Part shown: piece after piece, positions 16,198 through 26,090 of the stretch | How the letters are laid out: every line of letters starts with the position of its first letter | How positions within the stretch are numbered: position 1 is the first letter of the stretch | NCBI GenBank assembly: GCA_017517305.1 | Contig: JAFWZV010000009.1 | Coordinates: forward strand, 62,001 to 126,000 | Origin: Lachnospiraceae bacterium | Lineage (GTDB): Bacteria > Bacillota > Clostridia > Lachnospirales > Lachnospiraceae | Direction of reading: 5' to 3' | Length of the DNA stretch: 64,000 bases | Program-made: the position numbers and the translations under genes | The notes under the pieces: model-generated | What the model was told of the DNA's origin: nothing | The model's input: the letters and a program-made list of their open reading frames with translations, nothing else | Database searches by the model: none

Positions 16198-17112
16198 CTA
16201 CCACTTTTTCTTGGATTTAAGTTCTTCGTAAAGCTGCTTGTAGTTATCGTATCTAAGCTTGCTTATCTTTCCCTCTGATAAAGCATTTTTTACACCGCAT
16301 ACAGGCTCATTGATATGAACACATCCTATAAATTTGCATCCATTCTGAAACTGGACAAACTCACCATAGTATTCCTTCAATTCCTCGCATTCCATCTCCT
16401 CCACAAATAGAGATGAAAAGCCAGGTGTATCCATAATATAGGTATCCTCACCAACCCATATAAGCTCTGAATGTCTGGTGGTGTGTTTTCCTCTCTTAAT
16501 CTTCTCGCTAATTGTTCCCGTCTGAACATTAGCATTGGGATTGATGGCATTAAGCAACGAGGATTTACCCACTCCTGATGGACCTGCAAATACAGTAGTT
16601 TTATTCTTTATCAAAGCTTGTAGCCTGTCTACGCCATCTTCCTTCCCAGAAGATAAATCTCCCCTAGAATAAGTAGAGGTTATGATAACATCATAACCAC
16701 AAGCCTCATAAATTCTCTTAAGTTTATCTGCTTCCTCACCAGACACAAGATCAGACTTATTGAAACATATTATGGTCTTTACATCCTGTCTATCCATCAT
16801 AATGAGAAATCTGTCCAATAAATTAAAATTAGGCTTAGGGTCGGACAGCGCAAATATTATTACGGCCTGGTCAACATTACTGACCATAGGTCTAATTAGA
16901 GAATTTTCTCTAGGCAATATATCTCTTATATTACCTATAAGTGCCTGTTCGTCAATGATATCCATCAAAACATTATCACCTACTGTTGGCTTAATATTTT
17001 GATTACGAAATACTCCCTTAGCCTTACACTCAAATATTCTATTATCAGGCAGGTGGATATAGTAGAATCCACCTACCCCTTTTATTATCTTTCCTGTTAT
17101 ATTATCAGTCAT
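16198..17112 (-). CDS. rsgA: Small ribosomal subunit biogenesis GTPase RsgA
   Basis: RsgA is a circularly permuted GTPase that checks late maturation of the 30S subunit. An N-terminal OB fold is followed by the permuted G motifs: NKSD (G4) precedes GPSGVGKSSL (G1, near residue 175) and DTPGF (G3). A zinc-finger segment with CKFIGCVHINEPVC closes the protein. At 304 aa it is normal. It starts three bases after prkC stops and uses GAAGAG in the prkC end as ribosome site, consistent with one transcript for the stress kinase, its phosphatase and this GTPase. Confidence 0.96.
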   Translation of the reverse strand: MTDNITGKIIKGVGGFYYIHLPDNRIFECKAKGVFRNQNIKPTVGDNVLMDIIDEQALIGNIRDILPRENSLIRPMVSNVDQAVIIFALSDPKPNFNLLDRFLIMMDRQDVKTIICFNKSDLVSGEEADKLKRIYEACGYDVIITSTYSRGDLSSGKEDGVDRLQALIKNKTTVFAGPSGVGKSSLLNAINPNANVQTGTISEKIKRGKHTTRHSELIWVGEDTYIMDTPGFSSLFVEEMECEELKEYYGEFVQFQNGCKFIGCVHINEPVCGVKNALSEGKISKLRYDNYKQLYEELKSKKKW

Positions 17113-17115
17113 AGA

Positions 17116-19440
17116 TTACTCTTCTACCTTATCAAAGCTTACATTAACGCTCTTAGAGAATGAGCTTGTAACATTGTTTGAACTAGCATCAATAACCTCA
17201 AAATCCGCTGTGCCACCTTCAGCCTCAAGACCAGGTACTGTTGTTGTAACATTATATGATGAACCAACAGTTACAGCATTAATAGGAGCTGAGTAAACAG
17301 GTGAACCATTAAGCAATACCTGAACTGTTACTGCAGAACCTTCTAAGGCCGCATCATTACAAGTAATTGTACCACTAATATTAGCAGTATAGGTCACTTC
17401 CTTCTCCTCTGGTCCCTTACTTACTACAAAGTCAACTGACTGTCCCTCTTCAATAGTGCTATTTGCAACTGGACTCTGGCTTATTACCTGTCCTTCTGGA
17501 ATTGTCTCATGATGCTCCTCAGATACATTTCCAACCTTAAGCTTAGCACCCTCGATAGAGGTAATCGCCTGCTCCTTTGTAAGTCCATAAATATTAGGAA
17601 CAGAAGTCTCCTTCTTCTCTGAACCATTACTTACTGTTATTACAACCTTTGAACCCTTAGGCGCCATCTCATAAGCTGCTGGTGATGTAGAAATAACATA
17701 ATCCTTCTCCACATCCTCACTATACTCATATGCATGAGCAATCTCAAAATCAGCCTCCTGAATTATTGTACACGCCTGCTCATCTGTATAACCTGTTACA
17801 TCCGGAACCTGAACTTCCTCAGCACCACCACTTACTCTAAGTGTAATCTTTGCATTTGCAGGAACTGGATCTCCCTTTTTGAAGCTCTGATCTACAACAT
17901 AGCCTTCCTGAACCTGATCATCCTTTACTGTTTCGATAAGAATATTCTTCTCATCAAAGCCCTCATTAACAAGCATCTTAATAGCTGCCTCCTGAGTTAC
18001 ACCAGTTACATCTATCATAACAATATCCTCAACAGTTGCCTCTGTAGAAGCATTTGGTTCTTCTGTAGTCTTCTTAATCTTATCTCCAAAATTAAACCAA
18101 CCAAGGAAGTTACCTACGAATACCATAACAATTATCGCAACTATAATAGCCGCAACAACTCCTCCGATAATTACAGCCTTCTGAAGACCATCATCATCGT
18201 CGTCCTCTTCTTCTTCTATCTCTTCCTCGTAATCCTGAATCTTCTTAATACTCTGTCTTACAGGAGCCATCTCCTCCTCTGTAAGCTCTTCAAAAGCATC
18301 CTGCATTGAAGTATCATTCATAAGCTGATTGATTCTTCCCTGATCAACTGTTATAGGTGTAATTCCTCCTATAGGAGGTATCTCACTCATCTCATTGCCA
18401 AGAGGCTGATTAAACATATCAAGCTGCCCATTTGCATATGGATTGCCATAATTATTCATAGAGCCATAAGCAGCTCCTGATGCAGCACCAGCCATTCCTC
18501 CAGCCATTGCACCTGCCTGACTATTAGCACCTGCAGCTCTAATTGCCTGCATATCCTCCTTCTTAAATTCCTGTGTAGGACTATTAGTAATAGAGGTTGG
18601 TGCCACTACTATATCTATATTAGGGTTGTTCTGTACTCTCTTTAAATCTGCAATAAGTGCACTTGCAGTAAGATATCTTCTCTCAGGCTTCTTCTGTGTA
18701 GCCTTAAGTATTACCTTCTCAAAGCTTGAATAGATATCAGGGTAATACTGTCTTGGTGGAATCATATCACTTTGAATATGCATCAATGCTACAGATACAT
18801 TGTTATCACCCTCAAATGGCACTCTACCTGTAACCATCTCGTACATAGTAATACCAAGAGAATAAATATCGCTTCTCTCATCACTATATCCACCACGTGC
18901 CTGTTCTGGAGAAATATAATGAACAGAGCCCATAGCACCTGAGGTAAGAGTATTAGAGGATGCAGCCTTAGCTATACCAAAGTCTGTAACCTTAAGATTA
19001 CCATTCTTAGATACAATTATATTCTGTGGCTTAATATCTCTATGGATTACGTGACTCTCATGCGCTGCCTCAAGGCCTGATGCTATCTGGATAGCAAAGT
19101 CTATAGCCTTATCCATAGTTAATCGACCATTCTCAGCTATATAATCCTTAAGGGTAATTCCCTCAACTAATTCCATAACAATAAAGTATACGCCCTCATC
19201 ATCGTATACATCATATACATTTACAATATTAGGATGTGTAAGACCAGCAGACGCCTGTGCCTCTACTCTAAACTTTGTAACAAAATTCTGATCTCTACTG
19301 AACTCAGGCTTTAATACCTTAATAGCAACATTTCTGTTAAGTCTATGGCATCTTGCTTTATATACGATAGACATTCCACCTGCACCAACAACGTCAAGTA
19401 TTTCATATCTATCACATAATATCATTCCTGGTTTTAACAT
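17116..19440 (-). CDS. prkC: PrkC-type serine/threonine kinase with PASTA repeats
   Basis: A transmembrane Hanks-type kinase that senses muropeptides or lipid II and phosphorylates wall, division and translation proteins. The kinase domain has GAGGMSIVYKA, Lys41 in VAIKVL, HRDIKPQN with catalytic Asp135, and DFGIAKA. An acidic juxtamembrane stretch follows. One membrane helix lies near residues 420-447, then three PASTA repeats (about 465-665; VPDVTGYT and VPNIYGLT are typical starts). The last 100 residues form an Ig-like or beta-sandwich domain not usual in PrkC. The ATG after AAAGGG gives 774 aa, preferred over an upstream start. It is next to its phosphatase prpC. Confidence 0.95.
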   Translation of the reverse strand: MLKPGMILCDRYEILDVVGAGGMSIVYKARCHRLNRNVAIKVLKPEFSRDQNFVTKFRVEAQASAGLTHPNIVNVYDVYDDEGVYFIVMELVEGITLKDYIAENGRLTMDKAIDFAIQIASGLEAAHESHVIHRDIKPQNIIVSKNGNLKVTDFGIAKAASSNTLTSGAMGSVHYISPEQARGGYSDERSDIYSLGITMYEMVTGRVPFEGDNNVSVALMHIQSDMIPPRQYYPDIYSSFEKVILKATQKKPERRYLTASALIADLKRVQNNPNIDIVVAPTSITNSPTQEFKKEDMQAIRAAGANSQAGAMAGGMAGAASGAAYGSMNNYGNPYANGQLDMFNQPLGNEMSEIPPIGGITPITVDQGRINQLMNDTSMQDAFEELTEEEMAPVRQSIKKIQDYEEEIEEEEDDDDDGLQKAVIIGGVVAAIIVAIIVMVFVGNFLGWFNFGDKIKKTTEEPNASTEATVEDIVMIDVTGVTQEAAIKMLVNEGFDEKNILIETVKDDQVQEGYVVDQSFKKGDPVPANAKITLRVSGGAEEVQVPDVTGYTDEQACTIIQEADFEIAHAYEYSEDVEKDYVISTSPAAYEMAPKGSKVVITVSNGSEKKETSVPNIYGLTKEQAITSIEGAKLKVGNVSEEHHETIPEGQVISQSPVANSTIEEGQSVDFVVSKGPEEKEVTYTANISGTITCNDAALEGSAVTVQVLLNGSPVYSAPINAVTVGSSYNVTTTVPGLEAEGGTADFEVIDASSNNVTSSFSKSVNVSFDKVEE

Positions 19441-19492
19441 AACTTCAACCCTTTCTGTTATATCCACCGACAAAGCTTATCGGAAAAGTATT

Positions 19493-20212
19493 TTATCTAG
19501 AAACAATTACTACTGATATATTGTCAGAGCCACCATAATAATTCGCTCTATCAACAAGTGCTCTTGCAGCATCTTTTATATCCTTGTAATCTACTACTAT
19601 ATCTCTTATCTCATCGTCTTCTACCATATTAGATAAGCCATCTGAGCAAAGCACATACTTATCATCTGGCTCCATATCTATCTCGAAAAAGTCCGGTACA
19701 ACCTCATCCCTAGAACCCATAGCCTTAGTTATGATATTCTTCTCCGGATGATTCCTTCCTTTTTTACGTTCTAGCTCACCGCTACGTATCATCTCCTCCA
19801 CAAGTGAATGATCCATAGTTATCTGTCTGATGTCATTATTAACTACGTAAAGTCTACTGTCGCCCACATTGGCCACATATAGCTTTCCATCAAGAGCAAC
19901 TGCTGCCACCATGGTAGTTCCCATTCCAACTAGGTCTGGATCCTTGTTAGCGGATTTATATATTTCATTGTTAGCATATATCATAGCACGCTTCAGTATA
20001 GCTATAGGGTTCTCTATAGTTGATTTCTTAATAAACTCTACAGTTATATCAATGGCCATTCTTGATGCCTTATCTCCTGCTCTATGTCCTCCCATACCAT
20101 CTGCAACAATGTACAAATTAGGAAGACTACCCACTGGCTCATCACTGAAAAATATACTATCCTGGTTATTCTTACGCTTTGAACCAGTATCAGTTATTCC
20201 ACTAGATTGCAT
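19493..20212 (-). CDS. prpC: PP2C-type serine/threonine phosphatase
   Basis: PrpC dephosphorylates PrkC and its targets using two manganese ions. ADGMGGHRAGDKAS, GDSRLYVV, CSDGLSNMVEDDEI and GGSDNISVV are the metal-binding and structural motifs of the PPM family in the expected order. Length 239 aa, no signal peptide, cytoplasmic. The start ATG follows GGAGG and lies inside the last codons of rlmN (11-base overlap). The rlmN-prpC-prkC-rsgA order is conserved in Firmicutes. Confidence 0.96.
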   Translation of the reverse strand: MQSSGITDTGSKRKNNQDSIFFSDEPVGSLPNLYIVADGMGGHRAGDKASRMAIDITVEFIKKSTIENPIAILKRAMIYANNEIYKSANKDPDLVGMGTTMVAAVALDGKLYVANVGDSRLYVVNNDIRQITMDHSLVEEMIRSGELERKKGRNHPEKNIITKAMGSRDEVVPDFFEIDMEPDDKYVLCSDGLSNMVEDDEIRDIVVDYKDIKDAARALVDRANYYGGSDNISVVIVSR

Positions 20213-21257
20213 CAGTTTCCTCCCGACTGTTAATCCTATGTTTCCTTCTTAACTGTCCGCAAGCTGCGTCTATATCGCTGCCCACACTCCTTCTAATAGT
20301 ACCATTAATTGAATTTTTTTCAAGTATTAATTTGAATTTTTCAATTGAGGCCCTATCTCCAGGCTTAAAATCACGTTCACTTATAGGGTTTACCGGTATA
20401 AGATTTACGTGACAATTTATCCCCTTTAATAGCTTTGCCAGCCTTAATGCATGGTCTGGAGTATCATTCTTCCCCTTAACCAAGCTATATTCAAAGGTTA
20501 ATCTTCTTCCTGTCTTATCAAAATATTCCTTACAACAATCTATAGTTTCCTGAAGAGAATACTGATGGGCTATAGGCATAAGCTCCTTCCTCTCCTCATC
20601 AGTTGTCCCATGCAAGGAAAGTGCAAAGGTTATAGTTAAATCTTCCTCAGCAAGTCTTTTTATATTTGGCACAATACCACAGCTTGACACAGTGATATTT
20701 CTCTGGCTAATGTTGTAGCCCTTCTCATCTGATATTATCCTGATAAATCTTATTAGATTATCATAGTTATCAAGAGGCTCTCCTGTGCCCATTACTACAA
20801 TATTAGATATTCTCTCACCAGTAAGGCGCATTGTCATATACACCTGTTCAAGCATCTCTGATGCCGTAAGATTCCTGATTAATCCCCCTATAGTTGATGC
20901 ACAGAACTTACAACCCATTCTACAGCCTGCCTGGGAGGATATACATATGGAATTTCCATAGCTATATCTCATAAATACAGTTTCAATCATCTGACCATCC
21001 TGCATTCTATACAAAAACTTTATAGTTCCATCCTTGGCAGATTCCTGTCTTGTTTCTTCCTCTATAGTTACAAAACCAGCTTCTTTTATATCCTCTTTCA
21101 TAGTTTTAGGGATATTAGTCATATCATCAAGACTACCCACATACTTTTCATGCAACCATTGGTATAGTTGTTTTGCTCTAAAGGTAGGATAGCCCTTCTC
21201 CTTCAAAAAGCTCTCTAATTCAGTTAAATACATTGACTTAATATCCATCTTATTCAT
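20202..21257 (-). CDS. rlmN: Dual-specificity RNA methyltransferase RlmN (radical SAM)
   Basis: RlmN methylates C2 of A2503 in 23S rRNA and A37 of some tRNAs using a radical SAM cluster. The cluster cysteines are in CRMGCKFCAS, GEPLDNYDN follows, and the C-terminal resolving cysteine is in SDIDAACGQLR. The start ATG lies after AGAGGTAAG, one base past the rsmB stop, giving 351 aa; the longer frame would extend 13 codons into rsmB. It is in the fmt-rsmB-rlmN-prpC run and its end overlaps prpC. Confidence 0.96.
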   Translation of the reverse strand: MNKMDIKSMYLTELESFLKEKGYPTFRAKQLYQWLHEKYVGSLDDMTNIPKTMKEDIKEAGFVTIEEETRQESAKDGTIKFLYRMQDGQMIETVFMRYSYGNSICISSQAGCRMGCKFCASTIGGLIRNLTASEMLEQVYMTMRLTGERISNIVVMGTGEPLDNYDNLIRFIRIISDEKGYNISQRNITVSSCGIVPNIKRLAEEDLTITFALSLHGTTDEERKELMPIAHQYSLQETIDCCKEYFDKTGRRLTFEYSLVKGKNDTPDHALRLAKLLKGINCHVNLIPVNPISERDFKPGDRASIEKFKLILEKNSINGTIRRSVGSDIDAACGQLRRKHRINSREETDAI

Positions 21258-21258
21258 C

Positions 21259-22545
21259 TTACCTCTTCTTAAGAACCGCATAATAGAAGCCATCACACAT
21301 ATCTATACCCTGTAAAAACAGTTTTTCTTCTATCAGCTCAAATTCCTTATGCTCCTGTAGGAACCACATTGCATTATTATGATTCTCATCAGGATTAATA
21401 GTACAGGTACTATATAGCAAAGTACCCTTATCCTTAACATAGTTACATACATTGTTTAGTATGCTTCTCTGTAGGTTAACAAGCTCACCTAGCTGTTTAT
21501 CTTCTAATCTATATTTTATGTCATTCTTTCTTCCTATAATACCAAGACCTGAGCAAGGTAAATCTGCTATAACCACATCCACCTTCATATCAGGTATTTC
21601 CTTGGTTGCATCCTGACAGCTTATCACTACATTAGCAAAGCCTAATCTGGATACATTTTCCTCTATAAGCTCTAGCTTATCCTCAGATACATCCATAGAA
21701 TAGAGGGTTCCATTACCATTTAGGTACTCTGCTGCACAGGTGGTTTTTCCTCCCGGTGCGGCACATACATCTATAACCACATCACCTGGCTTTATTCCTG
21801 CTGCCCTTACTGCCTGCATGGAGCTTTCATCCTGAACTGTAAAATATCCCTTCTTATAGCCAGGAACCTTCTTAATAAAATCATAGTCACTTATAAGCAA
21901 CGCCTTCTCATCATAGTTGCCATACTCTACAGTAATGCCTGCTGCTTCAAGCTCACCTTTTAATTCATCTCTTGTTATTCTAGTGGTATTAACTCTAATA
22001 GCTGTTGGTCTATCCCAGAAGCATCCCTCTAATATTTTCATATATTTTTCAGGATAATCCTTTTTCAATTTGTCACAAAGCCACTTAGGCATAGAATATT
22101 TTACAGACAAATATTCTGATGAGCTCTTATCCTTGGAAGGCTCAGGAATATTGTCCTTATGTCTGGCTATATTTCTAAGAACACCATTTACAAAGCCTGA
22201 TAAGCTACCAAAGCCATGTGCCTTTGCCAGTTTTACTGACTCATTACATGCAGCAGAATCTGGAACTGACTCCATATATAGAATTTGATAAACTCCCATT
22301 CTAAGAATACACCTAATCATAGGCTTACACTTATTTACCTTAGTCTTGGAAAACTGGTTAATAGTGTAATCAAGACTTATAAGCTGTTCCATAACACCCT
22401 CTGCAAGTCTTGTGATAAAGGCTCTATCCCTCTTGTCCTCAAACTGATTCTTGGATAGCGCCTTAGATATGGCCTGATTAGAGAAGGTTTTATTAGCCTC
22501 TATATCCATCAAAATATTTAATACTATGTCTCTGGTATTTATCAT
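21259..22545 (-). CDS. rsmB: 16S rRNA (cytosine-967-C5) methyltransferase
   Basis: RsmB methylates C967 of 16S rRNA before 30S assembly. The N-terminal 140 residues form the NusB-like RNA-binding domain (ALSKNQFEDKRDRAFITRLAEG). The C-terminal SAM domain carries CAAPGGKTTCAAE, the first catalytic-region cysteine in LPCSGLG and the second in STCTI. At 428 aa it is typical. Start ATG follows AGGAG. It is between fmt and rlmN as in most Firmicutes. Confidence 0.96.
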   Translation of the reverse strand: MINTRDIVLNILMDIEANKTFSNQAISKALSKNQFEDKRDRAFITRLAEGVMEQLISLDYTINQFSKTKVNKCKPMIRCILRMGVYQILYMESVPDSAACNESVKLAKAHGFGSLSGFVNGVLRNIARHKDNIPEPSKDKSSSEYLSVKYSMPKWLCDKLKKDYPEKYMKILEGCFWDRPTAIRVNTTRITRDELKGELEAAGITVEYGNYDEKALLISDYDFIKKVPGYKKGYFTVQDESSMQAVRAAGIKPGDVVIDVCAAPGGKTTCAAEYLNGNGTLYSMDVSEDKLELIEENVSRLGFANVVISCQDATKEIPDMKVDVVIADLPCSGLGIIGRKNDIKYRLEDKQLGELVNLQRSILNNVCNYVKDKGTLLYSTCTINPDENHNNAMWFLQEHKEFELIEEKLFLQGIDMCDGFYYAVLKKR

Positions 22546-22563
22546 AGCTTGCTCCTAATTATC

Positions 22564-23496
22564 TTACTCTCCTGCAATCATACCTACAGTTATTTTATTT
22601 CCATTAAGATATGATACTGTATCCATAGGCTTTTTGCCCTCTGGCTGTAAATTCTTAATAATAAGTCCATCCTTGCCACAGGCAATGGTAAAGGTTTTCT
22701 TAGTAACCTCAACTATCTCACCAGGTTTTCCACCCTCTGGCACCTGACAAACCTGCGCCTTATATAACTTCACACCTTTGCCATCAATTCTTGTATATGC
22801 GCAAGGCCAAGGATTAAGGCCCCTAATTAATCTCTCTATCTCTGTAGCTGATTTTGTAAAATCTATATTGCCCATATCCTTATAAAGCATGGATGCATAG
22901 CAGCTTTCTTCATCATTTTGCTTAGTTCTTGTAGCTGTGCCAGCCACTAGCTTATCTAAGGTTGTAAGAATTAGCTTAGCACCTTCCACTGCCAGCTTAT
23001 CATGTAGGCTCTCTCCTGTATCCTCAGGTTCTATAACAACCTCCACCTTATCAAGCATATCTCCTGTATCAAGTCCCTTTTCCATATACATAGTAGTGAC
23101 TCCGGTAATTTGCTGTCCATCTATAATGGACCATTCTATAGGTGCTGCTCCTCTATACTTAGGAAGAAGTGAGGCATGAATATTTATACATCCATATCTT
23201 GGAATATTAAGTATGCTTTCAGGAAGTATCTGACCATAAGCAGCCACAACTATTACATCAGGATTATACTCTGAAAGTAGCTTAACATTCTCCACATCTC
23301 TAAGCTTCTCTGGCTGATATACTGGAATGTTATATTCCAAAGCTTTTGCCTTAACTGGTGTAGGAACCAAAGCCTTACTTCTTCCCTTTGCCTTATCTGG
23401 CTGGGTTATAACTGCCTGAACCTCATGTCCTGCTTTAATTATTGATTCCAATGCATACACCGCGAAATCAGGTGTTCCCATATATACAACCTTCAT
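22564..23496 (-). CDS. fmt: Methionyl-tRNA formyltransferase
   Basis: Fmt formylates initiator Met-tRNA with 10-formyl-THF, allowing bacterial initiation. The N-terminal formyltransferase domain has MGTPDFAVYAL, the catalytic NIHASLLPKYRGAAPI and the downstream GVTTMYMEKGLDTGD. A C-terminal OB fold completes the 310 aa. ATG follows GAGGTG. It is co-transcribed with def, the deformylase that reverses the modification on nascent proteins. Confidence 0.97.
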   Translation of the reverse strand: MKVVYMGTPDFAVYALESIIKAGHEVQAVITQPDKAKGRSKALVPTPVKAKALEYNIPVYQPEKLRDVENVKLLSEYNPDVIVVAAYGQILPESILNIPRYGCINIHASLLPKYRGAAPIEWSIIDGQQITGVTTMYMEKGLDTGDMLDKVEVVIEPEDTGESLHDKLAVEGAKLILTTLDKLVAGTATRTKQNDEESCYASMLYKDMGNIDFTKSATEIERLIRGLNPWPCAYTRIDGKGVKLYKAQVCQVPEGGKPGEIVEVTKKTFTIACGKDGLIIKNLQPEGKKPMDTVSYLNGNKITVGMIAGE

Positions 23497-23572
23497 ATAA
23501 TCACCTCGTTTTTTCTACAATTAATCTTCTTAATAAGCTTTCAACGTTAGTCTTAAAAATTAGTCTTCTATC

Positions 23573-24049
23573 TTAGTCTTCTTTAGGCGCTTCCACAGAA
23601 TAAAGTCCATCTAAAGTTTTATCCTTATATAAGATACCATCAAGATGGTCTAATTCATGGCAGATGGCTCTAGCAAGAAGTCCTTCACCTACAACTGTAA
23701 TCTCATTCATATTCTCATCTAAAGCCTTACACACTACTCTGTCAGGTCTTACCACTGTTCCAACCAAGCCAGGAAGACTAAGACAACCCTCATCTCCCTC
23801 CTGAACTCCGCTTTCTTCAACAATCTCAGGATTGATAAGTGTATAGCTTTCTCCATCACACACGTCAATTACCACGATTCTCTTAAGAATTCCTACCTGA
23901 GGTGCTGCAAGACCAACGCCATTTGCCTCATACATAGTATCATACATATCCTCAATCAATGTCTGTATTCTTGGTGTCATCTCAGTAACAGGCTTACAAA
24001 CCTTTCTTAATATATCATCACCGTCAACTCTAATATTTCTAATTGCCAT
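23573..24049 (-). CDS. def: Peptide deformylase
   Basis: Def removes the N-formyl group from nascent proteins with a bound Fe/Zn ion. Motif 1 is GVGLAAPQVG, motif 2 is EGCLSLPG with a metal cysteine, and motif 3 is HELDHLDG with two histidines. The ATG eight bases after GGTGG was chosen over a GTG that overlaps the Shine-Dalgarno, giving 158 aa. The gene's stop region is echoed by two further AGTCTTCT-type strings in the 75-base gap before fmt, without obvious function. Confidence 0.96.
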   Translation of the reverse strand: MAIRNIRVDGDDILRKVCKPVTEMTPRIQTLIEDMYDTMYEANGVGLAAPQVGILKRIVVIDVCDGESYTLINPEIVEESGVQEGDEGCLSLPGLVGTVVRPDRVVCKALDENMNEITVVGEGLLARAICHELDHLDGILYKDKTLDGLYSVEAPKED

Positions 24050-24080
24050 AACATATACCACCTTTCCATCTGTGCTTATT

Positions 24081-26090
24081 TTAATACATTTTTACCGGAT
24101 TAACATCCAGGGTTATATTTATTCCCTCTATATCATAATCCTCAAGCTTATCCATAATTGCTTTTAATTCTGACTGTTCATTAGACTTTACATAGATAAG
24201 TCTTCTATATACATTATTTATCTTGGATATTGTTGCGGGACTTGGTCCTATAGTTCTAGTTGCCTTCATTCCCTTAGCCATATTTGATAGTTCCGCAAAA
24301 ATCTCCTTCGAAGATGCTATCAACTTATTCTCATTCTCAGATTCCATAAGCACCACCATCATATTATATACCGGCGGATACTTTAGCAATCTTCTGTATG
24401 CCATCTCCATATCATAAAAGCCTTCATAATCCTGCTTAGAAGCTGACACTATGGCATAGTGCTCGGGCTGATAGGTTTGAATAAGTACGTGACCTGACTT
24501 TTCACTTCGGCCTGCTCTACCAGCAGCCTGAGTAAGCAAATCAAATGTAATCTCTCCTGAACGATAATCATTTGCAAATAAAGACATATCTGCCAGTATT
24601 ACACCTACCAAGGTAACGTTGGAAAAATCATGTCCTTTCACTATCATCTGAGTTCCTACAAGAATATCTGCCTTATGATTAAGAAACGATGTAAGAAGTC
24701 TGCTATATGCCCCCTTCTTAGCTGTAGTATCCTTATCCATTCTTAAAGTTTTAGCCTTGGGAAATAGCTTATTTATTTCCTCCTCCACCTTCTCTGTTCC
24801 TGTTCCAAATCCACCTATAAATTTTGATTTACACTTTGGACATTCCTTAGGATTTCTTTCCATATGTCCACAATAATGACACATCATAAATCCATTATTG
24901 TGAAGAGATAGGGATACATCACATTTTGGACATTTTATAACCTCTCCACATTCCCTACAGGATACAAATGTATTGTAGCCTCTTCTATTAAGAAACAGCA
25001 TAATCTGTTCTTTCTTAGCAAGTCTATCCTCTATCAAATCATAAAGCTCCTTGCTTATGATGCTTCTGTTTCCTAATCTTAACTCTTCGCGCATGTCTAC
25101 CACCGAAACCTGTGATAGCTCAGAACCCTCTGGTCTTTCCTTAAGCTCCCACAATCTATAAGTACCAAGCTTAGCCATACAGTAGCTTTCTATGGTAGGT
25201 GTGGCAGATCCAAGTATTACACTGGCTCCCTCCAGCTTACCTCTCTCAATGGCCGTCTCTCTAGCATGGTAGCAAGGTGTCTGTTCACTTTTATAGGCAT
25301 TATCATGCTCCTCATCTATCACTATGAGACCAAGGCTCTTACATGGTGCAAATAGGGCAGACCTAGGTCCAATAACCACATCCACCTCATGATTCTTAGC
25401 ACGCATGAATTCTCGGTATTTTTCTCCCTTGCTTTGCTTAGAGTTAATTATTGCTACTCTCTCACCAAAATGTTGCTTAAACCTTGCCACATTCTGGTAT
25501 GTAAGGGCAATCTCAGGAACTAAAACAATAGCCTGCTTGCCCTCATTTATTACTGCCTTAATACACTCTATATATACCTCGGTTTTTCCGCTTCCAGTAA
25601 TCCCATGCAGAAGATAAGTCTTTAACCTCCCCTGGGACAAATCCTGATTAAACTCATCCACTAGGTTCTGCTGTTCCTGATTGAGACATTCAACAGGCCC
25701 CTTTTCAAGAAGGTACTCCTCCTCCACGGTTTTAGTGGCAACAGCCCTAACCTTTTCCTTAACCGGCATAACTGTCTTAAGAGCATTAATCATGGTTGAA
25801 CCATATTTTTCCTTCATCCATGCCGCAAGCTTTATTAGCTTGCCCTCTAAGGCTAGACTTTTATCCGGAATACTTGCTATGGACTTTAATTTATTCACAT
25901 CATAGGATGGCTTATCTGTTATATTTATAACATAGCCTGTTCTCTCCTTTGAGCTTTGTCCAAAGGGCACTATAACCTGCATTCCAACCTCTATACTATC
26001 CATAAGCTCTTCAGGGATAATATATTGAAAGGTTCTATCTACGGCCTCATGCGAAATATCTATTATTATATCCGCATATTTTTGTGACAT
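24081..26090 (-). CDS. priA: Primosomal protein N' (PriA helicase), lacking the usual winged-helix segment
   Basis: PriA restarts stalled forks by remodelling and loading the helicase. The 3'-DNA-end binding domain covers residues 1-110. The helicase has GSGKTE (about 166-171), DEEH, GSATPTIES and the C-terminal motif V/VI (TQAAGRAGR). Eight zinc-binding cysteines lie in the CRECGEVIKCPKC to CHYCG...CPKC block. Only about 25 residues (111-136) join the two parts, where family members have roughly 80-100 residues of winged helix, explaining the short 669 aa. The start ATG follows GGAGG and overlaps the murE end by 44 bases. Confidence 0.93.
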   Translation of the reverse strand: MSQKYADIIIDISHEAVDRTFQYIIPEELMDSIEVGMQVIVPFGQSSKERTGYVINITDKPSYDVNKLKSIASIPDKSLALEGKLIKLAAWMKEKYGSTMINALKTVMPVKEKVRAVATKTVEEEYLLEKGPVECLNQEQQNLVDEFNQDLSQGRLKTYLLHGITGSGKTEVYIECIKAVINEGKQAIVLVPEIALTYQNVARFKQHFGERVAIINSKQSKGEKYREFMRAKNHEVDVVIGPRSALFAPCKSLGLIVIDEEHDNAYKSEQTPCYHARETAIERGKLEGASVILGSATPTIESYCMAKLGTYRLWELKERPEGSELSQVSVVDMREELRLGNRSIISKELYDLIEDRLAKKEQIMLFLNRRGYNTFVSCRECGEVIKCPKCDVSLSLHNNGFMMCHYCGHMERNPKECPKCKSKFIGGFGTGTEKVEEEINKLFPKAKTLRMDKDTTAKKGAYSRLLTSFLNHKADILVGTQMIVKGHDFSNVTLVGVILADMSLFANDYRSGEITFDLLTQAAGRAGRSEKSGHVLIQTYQPEHYAIVSASKQDYEGFYDMEMAYRRLLKYPPVYNMMVVLMESENENKLIASSKEIFAELSNMAKGMKATRTIGPSPATISKINNVYRRLIYVKSNEQSELKAIMDKLEDYDIEGINITLDVNPVKMY

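Noticed and set aside
17734-18309. 191-aa plus-strand ORF opposite prkC
   Set aside because: Lies wholly opposite the PASTA/transmembrane coding region; Cys/Tyr/Leu-rich translation is typical of a shadow frame and no ribosome site is present.
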